A stretch of DNA of 64,000 nucleotides. Origin: Saccharibacillus sacchari DSM 19268 (GTDB taxonomy: Bacteria > Bacillota > Bacilli > Paenibacillales > Paenibacillaceae). Positions within the stretch are counted from its first letter, which is position 1, and each line of letters begins with the position of its first letter. Below are positions 25,158 through 33,570 of the stretch, piece by piece. Made by a program: the position numbers and the translations under genes. The notes beneath the pieces were generated by a model, which saw only the letters and a list, made by a program, of their open reading frames with translations, ran no database searches and was not told the DNA's origin. The stretch spans positions 2,728,017 through 2,792,016 of the forward strand of contig NZ_KK073875.1 in NCBI RefSeq assembly GCF_000585395.1, written 5' to 3'.

Positions 25158-26174
25158 ATGAAAGCACTGTTTATCGGGGGAACGGGCACCATCAGTACGG
25201 AGATCACCAAGCTGCTGCTGACGCAGGGGCATGAATTGTATCTGCTGAACCGGGGCAATCGCAACGAGGGGTTGCCGGAAGGCGCGAAAATTTTGAAAGG
25301 CGACATCAACGACGAAGCCAAGGTGGCGGAACTGATCGCGGATCTCAACTTCGACGTGGTCGCAGACTTTATCGCATTTACGCCGGAGCAGGTGGAGCGG
25401 GACTACCGCCTGTTCAAGGATAAAACGAAACAATATATCTTCATCAGCTCGGCTTCGGCTTACCAGTCGCCGCCGGCGGATTACCGGATCAACGAAGGCA
25501 CGCCGCTGGCGAATCCGTATTGGGAATATTCCCGCAACAAGATCGCCTGCGAAGATTACTTGATGAAGGAATACCGCGAACAAGGCTTCCCGGTAACCAT
25601 CGTGCGTCCGAGCCATACCTACAGCGAACGTTCGGTTCCGGTCGGCGTGCACGGCAGCTGCGGGCCTTGGTCCGTGCTCAAGCGTATTCAAGAAGGCAAA
25701 CCGGTCATCATCCACGGCGACGGCACTTCGCTCTGGACGTTGACCCACAGCCGCGACTTCGCCAAAGGTTTCGTCGGACTGATGGGCAATCTCCATGCCA
25801 TCGGGGAAGCGGTGCAGATCACCTCGGACGAATCGCTCACCTGGAACCAGATCCATGAGATCATTGCATCCGTGCTCGGCGTGAAGTTGAATCCGCTGTA
25901 TGTGCCGTCGACGTTCCTGGATGCGGCAAGCGACGAGGATTATCGCGGCAGCCTGCTCGGCGACAAGGCCAATTCCGTCGTATTCGACAATGCGAAGCTG
26001 AAGCGCCTCGTGCCGGACTTCGTGGCCGCGACGCGTGCGGACCAAGGTTTGCGCGAAGCCGTCGAATATGCGCTGGCCCATCCGGAAGTTCAAAAAGAAG
26101 ACGCCGAATTCGATGCTTGGAGCGATCGGATCGCAGCGGCTCTGGAGCGGGCGATTGCGGAAGTGAAAGGCTAA
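25158..26174 (+). CDS. NAD-dependent epimerase/dehydratase (extended SDR)
   Basis: A 338-residue extended short-chain dehydrogenase/reductase. The Rossmann start is MKALFIGGTGTISTEITKLL (GxxGxxS). Residues QYIFISSASAYQSPPADYR (~90-108) and the later YWEYSRNKIACEDYL (YxxxK, ~120-134) form the catalytic Ser-Tyr-Lys set. VTIVRPSHTYSERSVP (~146) and GDGTSLWTLTHSRDFAKGF (~180-198) are the substrate side. It resembles NAD-dependent nucleotide-sugar epimerase-like enzymes, but the substrate is unknown. CGGAGGCG precedes the ATG. Monocistronic with its own terminator. Confidence 0.9.
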   Translation: MKALFIGGTGTISTEITKLLLTQGHELYLLNRGNRNEGLPEGAKILKGDINDEAKVAELIADLNFDVVADFIAFTPEQVERDYRLFKDKTKQYIFISSASAYQSPPADYRINEGTPLANPYWEYSRNKIACEDYLMKEYREQGFPVTIVRPSHTYSERSVPVGVHGSCGPWSVLKRIQEGKPVIIHGDGTSLWTLTHSRDFAKGFVGLMGNLHAIGEAVQITSDESLTWNQIHEIIASVLGVKLNPLYVPSTFLDAASDEDYRGSLLGDKANSVVFDNAKLKRLVPDFVAATRADQGLREAVEYALAHPEVQKEDAEFDAWSDRIAAALERAIAEVKG

Positions 26175-26210
26175 TTCATATCGTTAAAAGAAAAATAAAC
26201 AAGGAAACAA

Positions 26211-26245
26211 AACCGCTTCGGGCCTGCTGCCAAGCGGTTTTTTCT
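26211..26245 (+). terminator. Rho-independent terminator
   Basis: AACCGCTT (26212-26219) and AAGCGGTT (26233-26240) with an inner GGCC stem, followed by six T residues. Confidence 0.85.
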
Positions 26246-26285
26246 ATACGAAAACAGATATCGGGCATGGAGCGCCTATTTATTT

Positions 26286-26316
26286 TTGGTTAATGTAAGC
26301 TAAATTGCTTTATAAT
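26286..26316 (+). promoter_or_regulatory. Candidate sigma-A promoter of the diguanylate cyclase gene
   Basis: TTGGTT (26286-26291) and a perfect TATAAT (26311-26316) are separated by 19 bases, slightly longer than ideal. The start codon lies 57 bases downstream. Confidence 0.5.
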
Positions 26317-26372
26317 ACGTATTAGAGATAGCAAGCAAAAATTCGGATCATTATCGGATGGAGTAGGTGAAA

Positions 26373-27956
26373 ATGGCTCAGCAATTACTCGTATACGTGT
26401 CGGTCATTCTGATGGGGGGAGCGCTGAGCCTTTTTCTCGCGGTGTATGCCATGCTTCGCTTCCGTAACGCTCCCGGCGGACGATATTATATCCTTGCGGC
26501 GCTGATGGCTTCGATTTTGGCTTTCGGTTACGCTTTCGAGTTAACCAGCGGCGACTTGAGTCAGATCAAGTTCTGGATCGGCATTGAATATTTCTCGCTG
26601 CCGTTTCTGCCGGTATTCACGCTGCTCATGTGTCTGGAATATGCGGATATGCAGATCGGGCCGTGGAAAAGACGGGCGTTGTTCATCATTCCGTTGTTGA
26701 CCTTTATTTTTCAGCACACGAATGATTTTCATCAACTTTATTACACATCGGTCGGTCTTCGGGCAGACGCGCCGTTTCCGATCGTGGAATTGGGCAAAGG
26801 CCCTTGGTATCTGGTACACACGATCTATATGTATAGCTGCTTGGCGGTAGCGATCGGCGTGCTTTTGATTCGGATGCTCAAGGCTCGCTATCGCTTCCGG
26901 TTGCAAATGCTGGCGATGACGGCGGGTTTGCTCGTTCCGGTAGCCGGGAATCTGTATTATCTCGCGGGCAAAAGTCCGTACGGCATCGATCTGGGCCCGG
27001 TTTTTATCAGCGTGTCGTTCATTTTCCACAGCATGGCGGTTTTCCGTTTCCGGATGTTCAACGTTGCTCCCATCGCGCGGGAGATCGTATTCGAAAATAT
27101 GGGAGACGGCGTGCTTGTGCTCAACGAACAGGATGTCGTGGTCGATTATAATCGGGCGATGCTGCGGCTGGTTCCTGAATTGTGCAAAAAAAGCATTGGA
27201 CGCAGCGCGGCGGAAGCGCTTGCGGGTCATCCCGCGATTGCCAAATGCGTCGAACTTGGCGGCGAGCATGATCTTAAGTTGGATGCGGAGCGTCCTTTAT
27301 ATGTACATGTACGCTTTTCGCCAATCCGTGATCGGGACTCCCGCCGTTCGGGACGAATCGTGACCTTCATCGATATTACGGAACGCGTCGTATTGGAACA
27401 GAAGCTTCAAAAGCTTGCCAGCACCGACGGATTGACGGGTCTGTTCAATAAGAATGCACTGATCGAACGATCCGAAACGGCGCTCCGGGAGCTGTCGCCG
27501 CAAGGGCCGGGGGTATCGGTGATCATGTTCGACGTGGATCATTTCAAAAAGGTCAACGATACGTTCGGTCATGAAGCGGGAGATGGCGTACTGGCCGGCG
27601 TGGCTGAAATTATTCGCAACGTACTCGACGGAAGCGGCATCGCGGGGCGGTACGGCGGGGATGAATTCGTGCTGTGCCTGCCGGAAACGAATATCGAGCA
27701 AGGCCGTATCATCGCGGAAAAAATACGGGCCGCCGTAGAGCGATTGGAGATTGTCGTGGAAGGTCGCACGGTTCGGGCGACATCGAGCTTTGGCGTCTCG
27801 CATCTGCTGTCGCCGTTGGGCGAACGGTACGGCGCGCCGGAGATGCAATTGCTGATGCGACGCGCCGACCATGCGTTGTACAGTGCCAAAAAACTCGGTC
27901 GCAATCGAGTGGGACTGTGCGAGGATGAAGATCGCCAGTCGCTGGAAGCCAATTAA
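26373..27956 (+). CDS. Membrane diguanylate cyclase: 7TM sensor, PAS, GGDEF
   Basis: A 527-residue sensor. Residues 1-220 contain seven hydrophobic helices of the histidine-kinase N-terminal 7TM type (WKRRALFIIPLLTFIFQHTN and others). About 225-340 is PAS-like (ENMGDGVLVLNEQDVVVDYN; IVTFIDITERV). About 345-515 is GGDEF (LASTDGLTGLFNKNALIERS, MFDVDHFKKVNDTFGHEAGD, RYGGDEFVLCLPE). The GGDEF motif is intact, so it should make cyclic di-GMP from GTP. The product-inhibition RxxD site is missing (D-G-S-G at that place). GGAG nine bases before ATG 26373 supports this start. Confidence 0.93.
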   Translation: MAQQLLVYVSVILMGGALSLFLAVYAMLRFRNAPGGRYYILAALMASILAFGYAFELTSGDLSQIKFWIGIEYFSLPFLPVFTLLMCLEYADMQIGPWKRRALFIIPLLTFIFQHTNDFHQLYYTSVGLRADAPFPIVELGKGPWYLVHTIYMYSCLAVAIGVLLIRMLKARYRFRLQMLAMTAGLLVPVAGNLYYLAGKSPYGIDLGPVFISVSFIFHSMAVFRFRMFNVAPIAREIVFENMGDGVLVLNEQDVVVDYNRAMLRLVPELCKKSIGRSAAEALAGHPAIAKCVELGGEHDLKLDAERPLYVHVRFSPIRDRDSRRSGRIVTFIDITERVVLEQKLQKLASTDGLTGLFNKNALIERSETALRELSPQGPGVSVIMFDVDHFKKVNDTFGHEAGDGVLAGVAEIIRNVLDGSGIAGRYGGDEFVLCLPETNIEQGRIIAEKIRAAVERLEIVVEGRTVRATSSFGVSHLLSPLGERYGAPEMQLLMRRADHALYSAKKLGRNRVGLCEDEDRQSLEAN

Positions 27957-27992
27957 AGTCTTTTCAGGACAAGAAACAAAAACATCAATAAG

Positions 27993-28048
27993 CCGAATCG
28001 GCCGAACCTTTGCAGACTCCGCAAAAGTCCGAGCGACGATTCGGTTTT
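27993..28048. terminator. Probable terminator between convergent genes
   Basis: CCGAATCG (27993-28000) and CGATTCGG (28037-28044) pair around a partly structured loop containing TTTGCAGACTCCGCAAA. TTTT follows on the plus strand. It lies between the cyclase gene and livF. Confidence 0.6.
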
Positions 28049-28062
28049 GTTGCGTATACACC

Positions 28063-28767
28063 CTAAGCCAGATACGCTTCCTTCACCAGTTCGCTATGCA
28101 GGAGCGCTCGCGCACTGTCCTGCATGATGATCTCGCCTGTCTGAATGACATAACCGCGGCTTGCGATCTGAAGAGCCTGATACGCATTTTGCTCCACCAG
28201 CAAGATGGTCGTTCCTTCGCGGTTCAATTCCTCAATAATCTCGAAGATCTGATCCACCATGACCGGAGCGAGGCCCATCGAAGGCTCGTCGAGCAGCAGA
28301 ATGCGCGGCTTCATCATCATGGCGCGGGCGATAGCCAGCATCTGCTGTTCGCCGCCGCTCATCGTGCCGCCTTGTTGATGGTATCGCTCCTTCAGCCGCG
28401 GGAAATGGGCGAAGGCTCGCTCGATCCGTTCCCGGATCACTTTTTTGTCGCGTACGGAAAAGGCGCCCATCTCCAGGTTTTCTTTTACGGTCAGCTTGGG
28501 GAAAATGCGCCGGCCTTCCGGAACATGCGCGATGCCGCTAAGGGCAGTCGCATGCGGAGGTTGCGCCTGAATTTCTTTGCCGGCGAACGAGATTGTTCCT
28601 TTTGTTTTCACCTGACCGCAGATGGCTTTGAGCGTCGTCGATTTGCCAGCTCCGTTAGAGCCGATCAACGATACGATCTCGCCTTCCTCCACGGCCAGAT
28701 CAATGCCTTTTAACGCATGGATTCCGCCATAGTAGGCCTGTACCTGCTTCATCTCCAGCAAACTCAT
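28063..28767 (-). CDS. livF: Branched-chain amino acid ABC transporter ATP-binding protein LivF
   Basis: A 234-residue ATPase of the LivF type. Walker A GSNGAGKSTTLKAI (~36-49), signature SGGEQQMLAIARAMM (~135-149) and Walker B RILLLDEPSMGLAP (~152-165), then the switch His region TILLVEQNAYQAL (~188). With LivG it powers uptake of Leu/Ile/Val or a related amino acid or amide through LivHM. Its ATG overlaps the livG stop by four bases (translational coupling). It is the last gene of the operon. Confidence 0.95.
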   Translation of the reverse strand: MSLLEMKQVQAYYGGIHALKGIDLAVEEGEIVSLIGSNGAGKSTTLKAICGQVKTKGTISFAGKEIQAQPPHATALSGIAHVPEGRRIFPKLTVKENLEMGAFSVRDKKVIRERIERAFAHFPRLKERYHQQGGTMSGGEQQMLAIARAMMMKPRILLLDEPSMGLAPVMVDQIFEIIEELNREGTTILLVEQNAYQALQIASRGYVIQTGEIIMQDSARALLHSELVKEAYLA

Positions 28768-29555
28768 ATCGGCATGACCTCCTCGTCTTGCAGCGCGCTT
28801 TTGCCCAAATAAGCTTCGATGACCTTCGGGTTCGCGCGGATATCTTCCGGATTCCCTTCCGCAATCTTCTCCCCGTGATCCAGTACCAGAATATGATCCG
28901 ACAATCCCATGACCAGCTTCATATCGTGTTCGATCAGAATGATCGAAATTTCGCGTTCGCGTTGAATGCGCCGGATCAGGTCAGTCAGTTCATTCGTCTC
29001 GCGCGGGTTCATGCCGGCGGCGGGCTCGTCGAGCAGCAGCACCTTCGGTTTGGCGGCTAGCGCGCGGGCAATCTCCAACCGCCGCTGCGCGCCGTACGGC
29101 AGGCTTGCCGCTTCTTCGTTATACAAAGAAGCCAGTCCGACGTATTCGAGCAGGCGATAGGCTTCGTGCATCGTTTCCTTTTCCTCGCGGCGCACCAGGG
29201 GGAGATTCAGCAGCGTGCTGAGGATTCCGGCCTTCAGATGAATATGCATGCCGACCATGACGTTCTCAAGCACGGTCATGCTGCCGAATAGCCGGATATT
29301 TTGAAACGTACGCGCGATGCCTTGATCCGTAATTTTATCCGGCTTTACGCGTACGATCGACTTCCCGTCCAGCTCAATGCTTCCGGCGTCAGGGACGTAG
29401 ATTCCGGTGATCATGTTGAAGAAGGTCGTTTTCCCTGCGCCGTTCGGACCGATTACAGCCGAGATTTTGCCGCGTTCGAATGCGTAATCGACACCGTTAA
29501 CTGCCATTAACCCGCCGAACTTTTTGACTAGTCCTTGAACGCTCAGGATGTTCAT
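28764..29555 (-). CDS. livG: Branched-chain amino acid ABC transporter ATP-binding protein LivG
   Basis: A 263-residue ATPase. Walker A GPNGAGKTTFFNMITG (~36-51), the long LivG-specific insert after it (RTFQNIRLFGSMTVLENVMV ~85-104), signature LPYGAQRRLEIARALA (LSGGQ variant with Y-G-A-Q, typical of LivG) and Walker B VLLLDEPAAGMNPRET (~172-187). AAAGGAGGG precedes the ATG. The gene starts inside livM, overlapping its 3' end by 59 bases, with livG in another frame. Confidence 0.95.
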   Translation of the reverse strand: MNILSVQGLVKKFGGLMAVNGVDYAFERGKISAVIGPNGAGKTTFFNMITGIYVPDAGSIELDGKSIVRVKPDKITDQGIARTFQNIRLFGSMTVLENVMVGMHIHLKAGILSTLLNLPLVRREEKETMHEAYRLLEYVGLASLYNEEAASLPYGAQRRLEIARALAAKPKVLLLDEPAAGMNPRETNELTDLIRRIQREREISIILIEHDMKLVMGLSDHILVLDHGEKIAEGNPEDIRANPKVIEAYLGKSALQDEEVMPI

Positions 29556-30792
29556 GCGCTTCGCCCTCCTTTACCTGAGATAGAGGGATCTTGCGATTGC
29601 GTGCGGAGATTAGGCCGTGCGGACGGAAGATGGCGATCAGGATCAAGATGGCGCCGAAAATGAACCGCTGCATTTTGACCGGGGACAGCGCGTTCGGCAG
29701 CGTGATGATCCCCTGCATCGAGAGTTGGTTCAGCCATCCGGTAAATTCGGCAAGCACCTGCAAGTTCAATAATGTGACCAGCACCGCACCCAGAATAACG
29801 CCGGGCACGCTGCCCATGCCGCCGAGCACGACCATGACCAGAATCGTCGTCGATTCCAGCAATGTGAAGCTTGACGGGTCGATGAAGGTCTGTTTAGCCG
29901 CGAACACGACGCCCATCAGCCCGGAAAATGAAGCGCCGATGGCAAACGCGGTCAGCTTGGTGCGAATCAACGGAATGCCCATGGACTGCGCGGCGATCTC
30001 GTTTTCCCGAACGGCTTTCCAGGAGCGGCCGATGCGCGAATGCTCGAACCGTCTCACCCCGAAGATCACGACCGCCAGAATGCCGAGCACGATAAAGTAA
30101 AACTGGTGCGGAAACGTAAATTGCAGACCGAACAGGTTCGGCGGGCTGATCGAGGACAAGCCCATCGCGCCGTTCGTGATATTCACCGGCTTCTCCAGAT
30201 TGTTGAAAATGATCCGTACAATCTCGCCGAAGCCCAGCGTGACGATGGCGAGATAATCTCCCTTGACCCGCAGCACCGGAAGACCGAGCAGCACGCCGAA
30301 GATTGCGGCCATGATGCCTCCAAGGATGATAAACACCCAGAAATAATCGCCGGATAGCGGGAACAGGTCGCCGGGGATGAAGTTGTTCGCCTGACCTGTC
30401 GCAAAAATCCCGTACGTATAAGCGCCGATCGCGAAGAAGGCGACAAACCCGAGATCCAGCAGTCCGGCGAAGCCGACGACGATGTTCAGTCCCAATGCCA
30501 TCGCCACGTAGATGCCGCATTGGGTCGCGACTTCCATATAGGATTCATGCGATGGCCCGCCTGCGGTAGCGAACGGAATGACGAGGATCAGCAGAAGTCC
30601 GGCGACGGCCCATTTCATCCCGTTGCTCAGCGAGGTGTAGTACAAGAGCAGCAGCGAGCCGAGCAGCAGGATGAACGCGATGACCGAACGGCTGGTCAGG
30701 TAGACGCTGAGCGCCGATACGAGCACGAAGGCTGCCAGCAGCGACAGTTGGAGAACTTTGTTGTTTTGCAGGGCGAGCTTGAATCCGGACAT
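29497..30792 (-). CDS. livM: Branched-chain amino acid ABC permease LivM
   Basis: A 431-residue inner-membrane permease with about ten hydrophobic helices. The family marks are LNIVVGFAGLLDLGFVAFFAIGAY (~100-122, written here as several blocks), the EAA-like loop DYLAIVTLGFGEIVRIIFNN (~177-196), SWKAVRENEIAAQSMGIP (~262-279) and LGGMGSVPGVILGA (~325). It runs about 30 residues past the last helix with a charged tail (RNRKIPLSQVKEGEAHEHPE), which is where livG overlaps. It pairs with LivH as the membrane pore. AAAGGAGGAAG precedes the ATG. Confidence 0.94.
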   Translation of the reverse strand: MSGFKLALQNNKVLQLSLLAAFVLVSALSVYLTSRSVIAFILLLGSLLLLYYTSLSNGMKWAVAGLLLILVIPFATAGGPSHESYMEVATQCGIYVAMALGLNIVVGFAGLLDLGFVAFFAIGAYTYGIFATGQANNFIPGDLFPLSGDYFWVFIILGGIMAAIFGVLLGLPVLRVKGDYLAIVTLGFGEIVRIIFNNLEKPVNITNGAMGLSSISPPNLFGLQFTFPHQFYFIVLGILAVVIFGVRRFEHSRIGRSWKAVRENEIAAQSMGIPLIRTKLTAFAIGASFSGLMGVVFAAKQTFIDPSSFTLLESTTILVMVVLGGMGSVPGVILGAVLVTLLNLQVLAEFTGWLNQLSMQGIITLPNALSPVKMQRFIFGAILILIAIFRPHGLISARNRKIPLSQVKEGEAHEHPERSRTSQKVRRVNGS

Positions 30793-30822
30793 GGACTTCC
30801 TCCTTTCGTTTGGGTGCGACTA

Positions 30823-31809
30823 TCAGACTTTTTCTTTGACGGCACGGCCGAATAGCCCTTCCGGCTTGAAGATCAGAACGAGGATCAGGATCGCGAAGGC
30901 GAAGACGTCTTTGTATTCCGAGCCGAAGTTGCCGTGAGTGATCAGACCGAGATTGGCGGATGCGAACATTTCCAGCAGACCGATCGCGAGTCCGCCGAAC
31001 ATGGCGCCGCGGATATTGCCGATGCCGCCGAGCACCGCTGCGGTGAATGCTTTGAGACCGAGTATGTATCCGATATAAGGATCGATCGTGCCGTATTGCT
31101 GAGCGAACAGAACGCCTGTCGCGCCGCCCAGCGCCGAGCCGATGAAGAAGGTCAGCACGATGACTTTGTTGACGTTGATCGACATCAGCGATGCCGTTTC
31201 CCGATCTTGCGCGACCGCCCGCATGGCAACGCCCCATTTGGTGCGATTGACGAACAGGTCGAGTGCCAGCATGAGCAAGATCGCGACGCCGATAATAATG
31301 AACGTATTGTTTTTGACGAACGAGTCGTTGAAGGTGGAAGACAGTGACGAGGTGCCGAGTTCGAATGTGCCCCGGAACAAAGAAATTCCGCTAACGATAT
31401 AATTGCCGGTAATCAGCTCCGCGATAAAGCGAATCAAGTCCTGAAGGACAAAGGAGACTCCGATTGCGGAAATGAGCGAGATCAGCTTGGGTGCCCGTCG
31501 CAGCGGACGATAGGCGATCCTCTCGATCAATACGCCGAGCAGTCCGGTGATGATCATGGAGATCAGGATGACCAGAAAATAGACGATCCAGCCTGGAGCG
31601 GAAGACAAAAAGCCGGCATCGTCGAAAATAAACAGGGTGGCCGTGCCGACAAAGGCTCCGGTCATAAACACTTCGCCGTGCGCGAAGTTGATCAGTTCGA
31701 GGATGCCGTAGACCATCGTATAGCCGAGGGCGACGACGGCGTAGATCGCGCCGAGCGCCAGGCCGTCGATCAATACCTGCGGCAAAGAGCTTAGAATGCT
31801 GGAGAGCAT
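30823..31809 (-). CDS. livH: Branched-chain amino acid ABC permease LivH
   Basis: A 328-residue inner-membrane permease. The start has LIDGLALGAIYAVVALGYTM and VYGILELINFAHGEVFMTGA (~15-52), the LivH hallmark. The cytosolic loop is WGVAMRAVAQDRETASLMSI (~193-212) and the end ALGGATGVLFAQQYGTIDPY followed by AAVLGGIGNIRGAMFGG. It forms a heterodimer with LivM. The start is weakly supported (AAAGGA eleven bases upstream). A 220-base gap with two hairpins separates it from the binding-protein gene, unusual within this operon. Confidence 0.94.
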   Translation of the reverse strand: MLSSILSSLPQVLIDGLALGAIYAVVALGYTMVYGILELINFAHGEVFMTGAFVGTATLFIFDDAGFLSSAPGWIVYFLVILISMIITGLLGVLIERIAYRPLRRAPKLISLISAIGVSFVLQDLIRFIAELITGNYIVSGISLFRGTFELGTSSLSSTFNDSFVKNNTFIIIGVAILLMLALDLFVNRTKWGVAMRAVAQDRETASLMSINVNKVIVLTFFIGSALGGATGVLFAQQYGTIDPYIGYILGLKAFTAAVLGGIGNIRGAMFGGLAIGLLEMFASANLGLITHGNFGSEYKDVFAFAILILVLIFKPEGLFGRAVKEKV

Positions 31810-31838
31810 GAAGGCATCGGTCCTTTCTGTTTGGTGGG

Positions 31839-31977
31839 GGAAAGGCAGGAGGGGCTGCGGGAGAGGTTCGTTGCGGTCGCTGTTTCAATCGGGAAGCCGA
31901 GTTAACTTTAATAAGGTTGCTTCCCGATTTCAAAGGCGACCTTCACTGAACCTCTCCCTTCGCCCCGTTTGCCTTCC
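31839..31977 (-). repeat. Long imperfect hairpin element, family 3, copy a
   Basis: The two halves (31839-31900 and 31916-31977) fold back on each other over about 60 bases: GGTTCGTTGCGGTCGC faces GGCGACCTTCACTGAACC, and ATCGGGAAGC faces GCTTCCCGAT. The asymmetric inner part TTTCAAAGGCG..CTTCACTGAA is shared with copies at 51741-51860 and 51967-52154. It separates livK from livHMGF. Confidence 0.8.
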
Positions 31978-31990
31978 GGGGGTAGGGATT

Positions 31991-32018
31991 AAAGAGGCGC
32001 TTCGTGGTTGCGAAGCGC
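31991..32018 (-). terminator. Hairpin just after livK, likely attenuating terminator
   Basis: GCGCTTCG (31997-32004) and CGAAGCGC (32011-32018) are exact complements. Read on the minus strand the hairpin is followed by CTCTTTAA. Placed 12 bases after the livK stop, it would let the binding protein be made in excess over the permease and ATPases, a common arrangement in ABC operons. Confidence 0.6.
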
Positions 32019-32029
32019 TTGGCGTAGTC

Positions 32030-33244
32030 TTATTTGCTGACTTCGGAGACTAGGGAGCCGGGGTAAGCGGCCTCTTCGAATTTGTAAATGAAGACTTTGG
32101 CGTAGATATTGTCGCCGATATCGTCGAAGGCGACTTCGGTTGCGATGCCTTTGAAGTCTTTGGTTGCGCGAACGGCGTCTCGTACGGCTTCGCGGGTAGG
32201 GATTTTTCCGCCTGCGGCGTCGATGGAGCTTTTGACGGCGTCCAACATGACGGACATGGAGTCGTAGGCGTAAACGGAATAGCCTTCGGCATTTTTATTG
32301 AATTTTTCTTTGTATTTGTCGGCCCAAGCTTTGCCGTCTTCGGTCTTGGTGATGTCGGTTGCGACAGAGCTGTACAAGGAATCTTTGACGTCGTCGGCTG
32401 CGATCTCGACCATGCCCGAGGAGTCGAGCGCATCGCCGCCCATGAATGGAGCGGTGATTCCTTTTTCGCGCGCTTGTTTAACGAGTAAGCCGCCTTCGGC
32501 GTAGAGTCCGCCGAAGAAGATGAAGTCGGGCTTCTTATTCAGCGCGATGTTCAGAACCCCGTTAAAGTCCTTCTCTCCGACCGTGATCGCTTCGTAGCCT
32601 GCGATGGTTGCGCCGAGTTTCTCGGCTTCGTCGCGGAATGCTTCCGCTAAGCCTTGTCCATAAGCCGTCTTATCCTGGATGACGAAGATGTTTTTCGCTC
32701 CTAATTCGTTCACGGCATATTGCGCGGCGGCTGGACCTTGGAAGTCGTCACGTGCCACGACGCGGTTCGCGACCTTGAGCTTGCGATCCGTGAACTCCGT
32801 CGCTGTGCTGGCGGGAGAGATCATCGGGATATTGTATTTTTGGTACACGACGGAAGAAGGGATGGAGACGCCGGAATTCAGATGGCCGATGACGCCGAGA
32901 ACGGCCTGATCGGCACCGATCATTTCGGAGTTGGCTACGCCTTTTTTGGCATCGCCCTGATCGTCATAGGGAACGAGTTCCAGCGTGAAGCCGAGGTCTT
33001 TGAACTCTTGCGAGCGGTCTTCGAGTGCCATCTGGGCGCCGAGTCGAATCGCTTCGCCCTGAATGGAGCTTGAGCCGGATAACGGCGATTGCGAAGCAAT
33101 CTTGATGACTGTTCCGCCGGCCGAGCCCGTTGTGCCTCCGGCTTCGGTTCCGCTTGCCGCGGTGTTTCCGCCGCTGTTTCCGCATGCCGATACGACACTC
33201 ATTAACAAAACCAAAGAAGCCAACCCCGCTGTTTTTCTTTTCAT
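32030..33244 (-). CDS. Branched-chain amino acid ABC transporter substrate-binding lipoprotein (LivK/LivJ-like)
   Basis: A 404-residue lipoprotein of the periplasmic-binding-protein type I family. A signal peptide with lipobox (LVLLMSVVSACGN, Cys ~22) is followed by a Gly/Thr/Ser linker. The mature domain has KIASQSPLSGSSSIQGEAIR (~55-74), LGVIGHLNSGVSIPSSVVYQ (~130) and FVIQDKTAYGQGLAEAF (~190). It delivers amino acid to LivHMGF; exact specificity (Leu/Ile/Val, amides, urea) is not fixed by sequence. ATG 33244 follows AGGAGGAAG; the longer frame start at 33265 does not. Confidence 0.93.
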   Translation of the reverse strand: MKRKTAGLASLVLLMSVVSACGNSGGNTAASGTEAGGTTGSAGGTVIKIASQSPLSGSSSIQGEAIRLGAQMALEDRSQEFKDLGFTLELVPYDDQGDAKKGVANSEMIGADQAVLGVIGHLNSGVSIPSSVVYQKYNIPMISPASTATEFTDRKLKVANRVVARDDFQGPAAAQYAVNELGAKNIFVIQDKTAYGQGLAEAFRDEAEKLGATIAGYEAITVGEKDFNGVLNIALNKKPDFIFFGGLYAEGGLLVKQAREKGITAPFMGGDALDSSGMVEIAADDVKDSLYSSVATDITKTEDGKAWADKYKEKFNKNAEGYSVYAYDSMSVMLDAVKSSIDAAGGKIPTREAVRDAVRATKDFKGIATEVAFDDIGDNIYAKVFIYKFEEAAYPGSLVSEVSK

Positions 33245-33383
33245 CTCTCTTCCTCCTAATGTCACTTTATGTAACTTTTAGTGCTTGTGTGTGAGACGAA
33301 TATACAAGGGCGTTCGGGCAAAGTAAAGCTAAAATTTGCAAAATAAAAGAAAAATATGTCTTCGAAACGTTTTTGTGGAACTT

Positions 33384-33416
33384 AATATTACATGGAAATA
33401 ACTTGAATATTACGTG
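33384..33416. promoter_or_regulatory. Direct repeat upstream of livK
   Basis: AATATTACATG (33384-33394) and AATATTACGTG (33406-33416) start 22 bases apart, two helical turns, in the promoter region of the liv operon. Such phased repeats are a common layout for activator or repressor sites. No consensus of a known regulator was recognised. Confidence 0.4.
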
Positions 33417-33570
33417 TAAAGTGCTTTTCTCACAAAAGGGCTATAAAAGTTTCTTTTATGCACGGAGCGTTAGCTTTGTCATACCGAAATCCGGGTTCCG
33501 TTCGTTATAATGGCGAAGGATTCCGCGTCTGCACAGAGTCGGAAAATTCGTACGGAAGAGGTTGAAGGGA

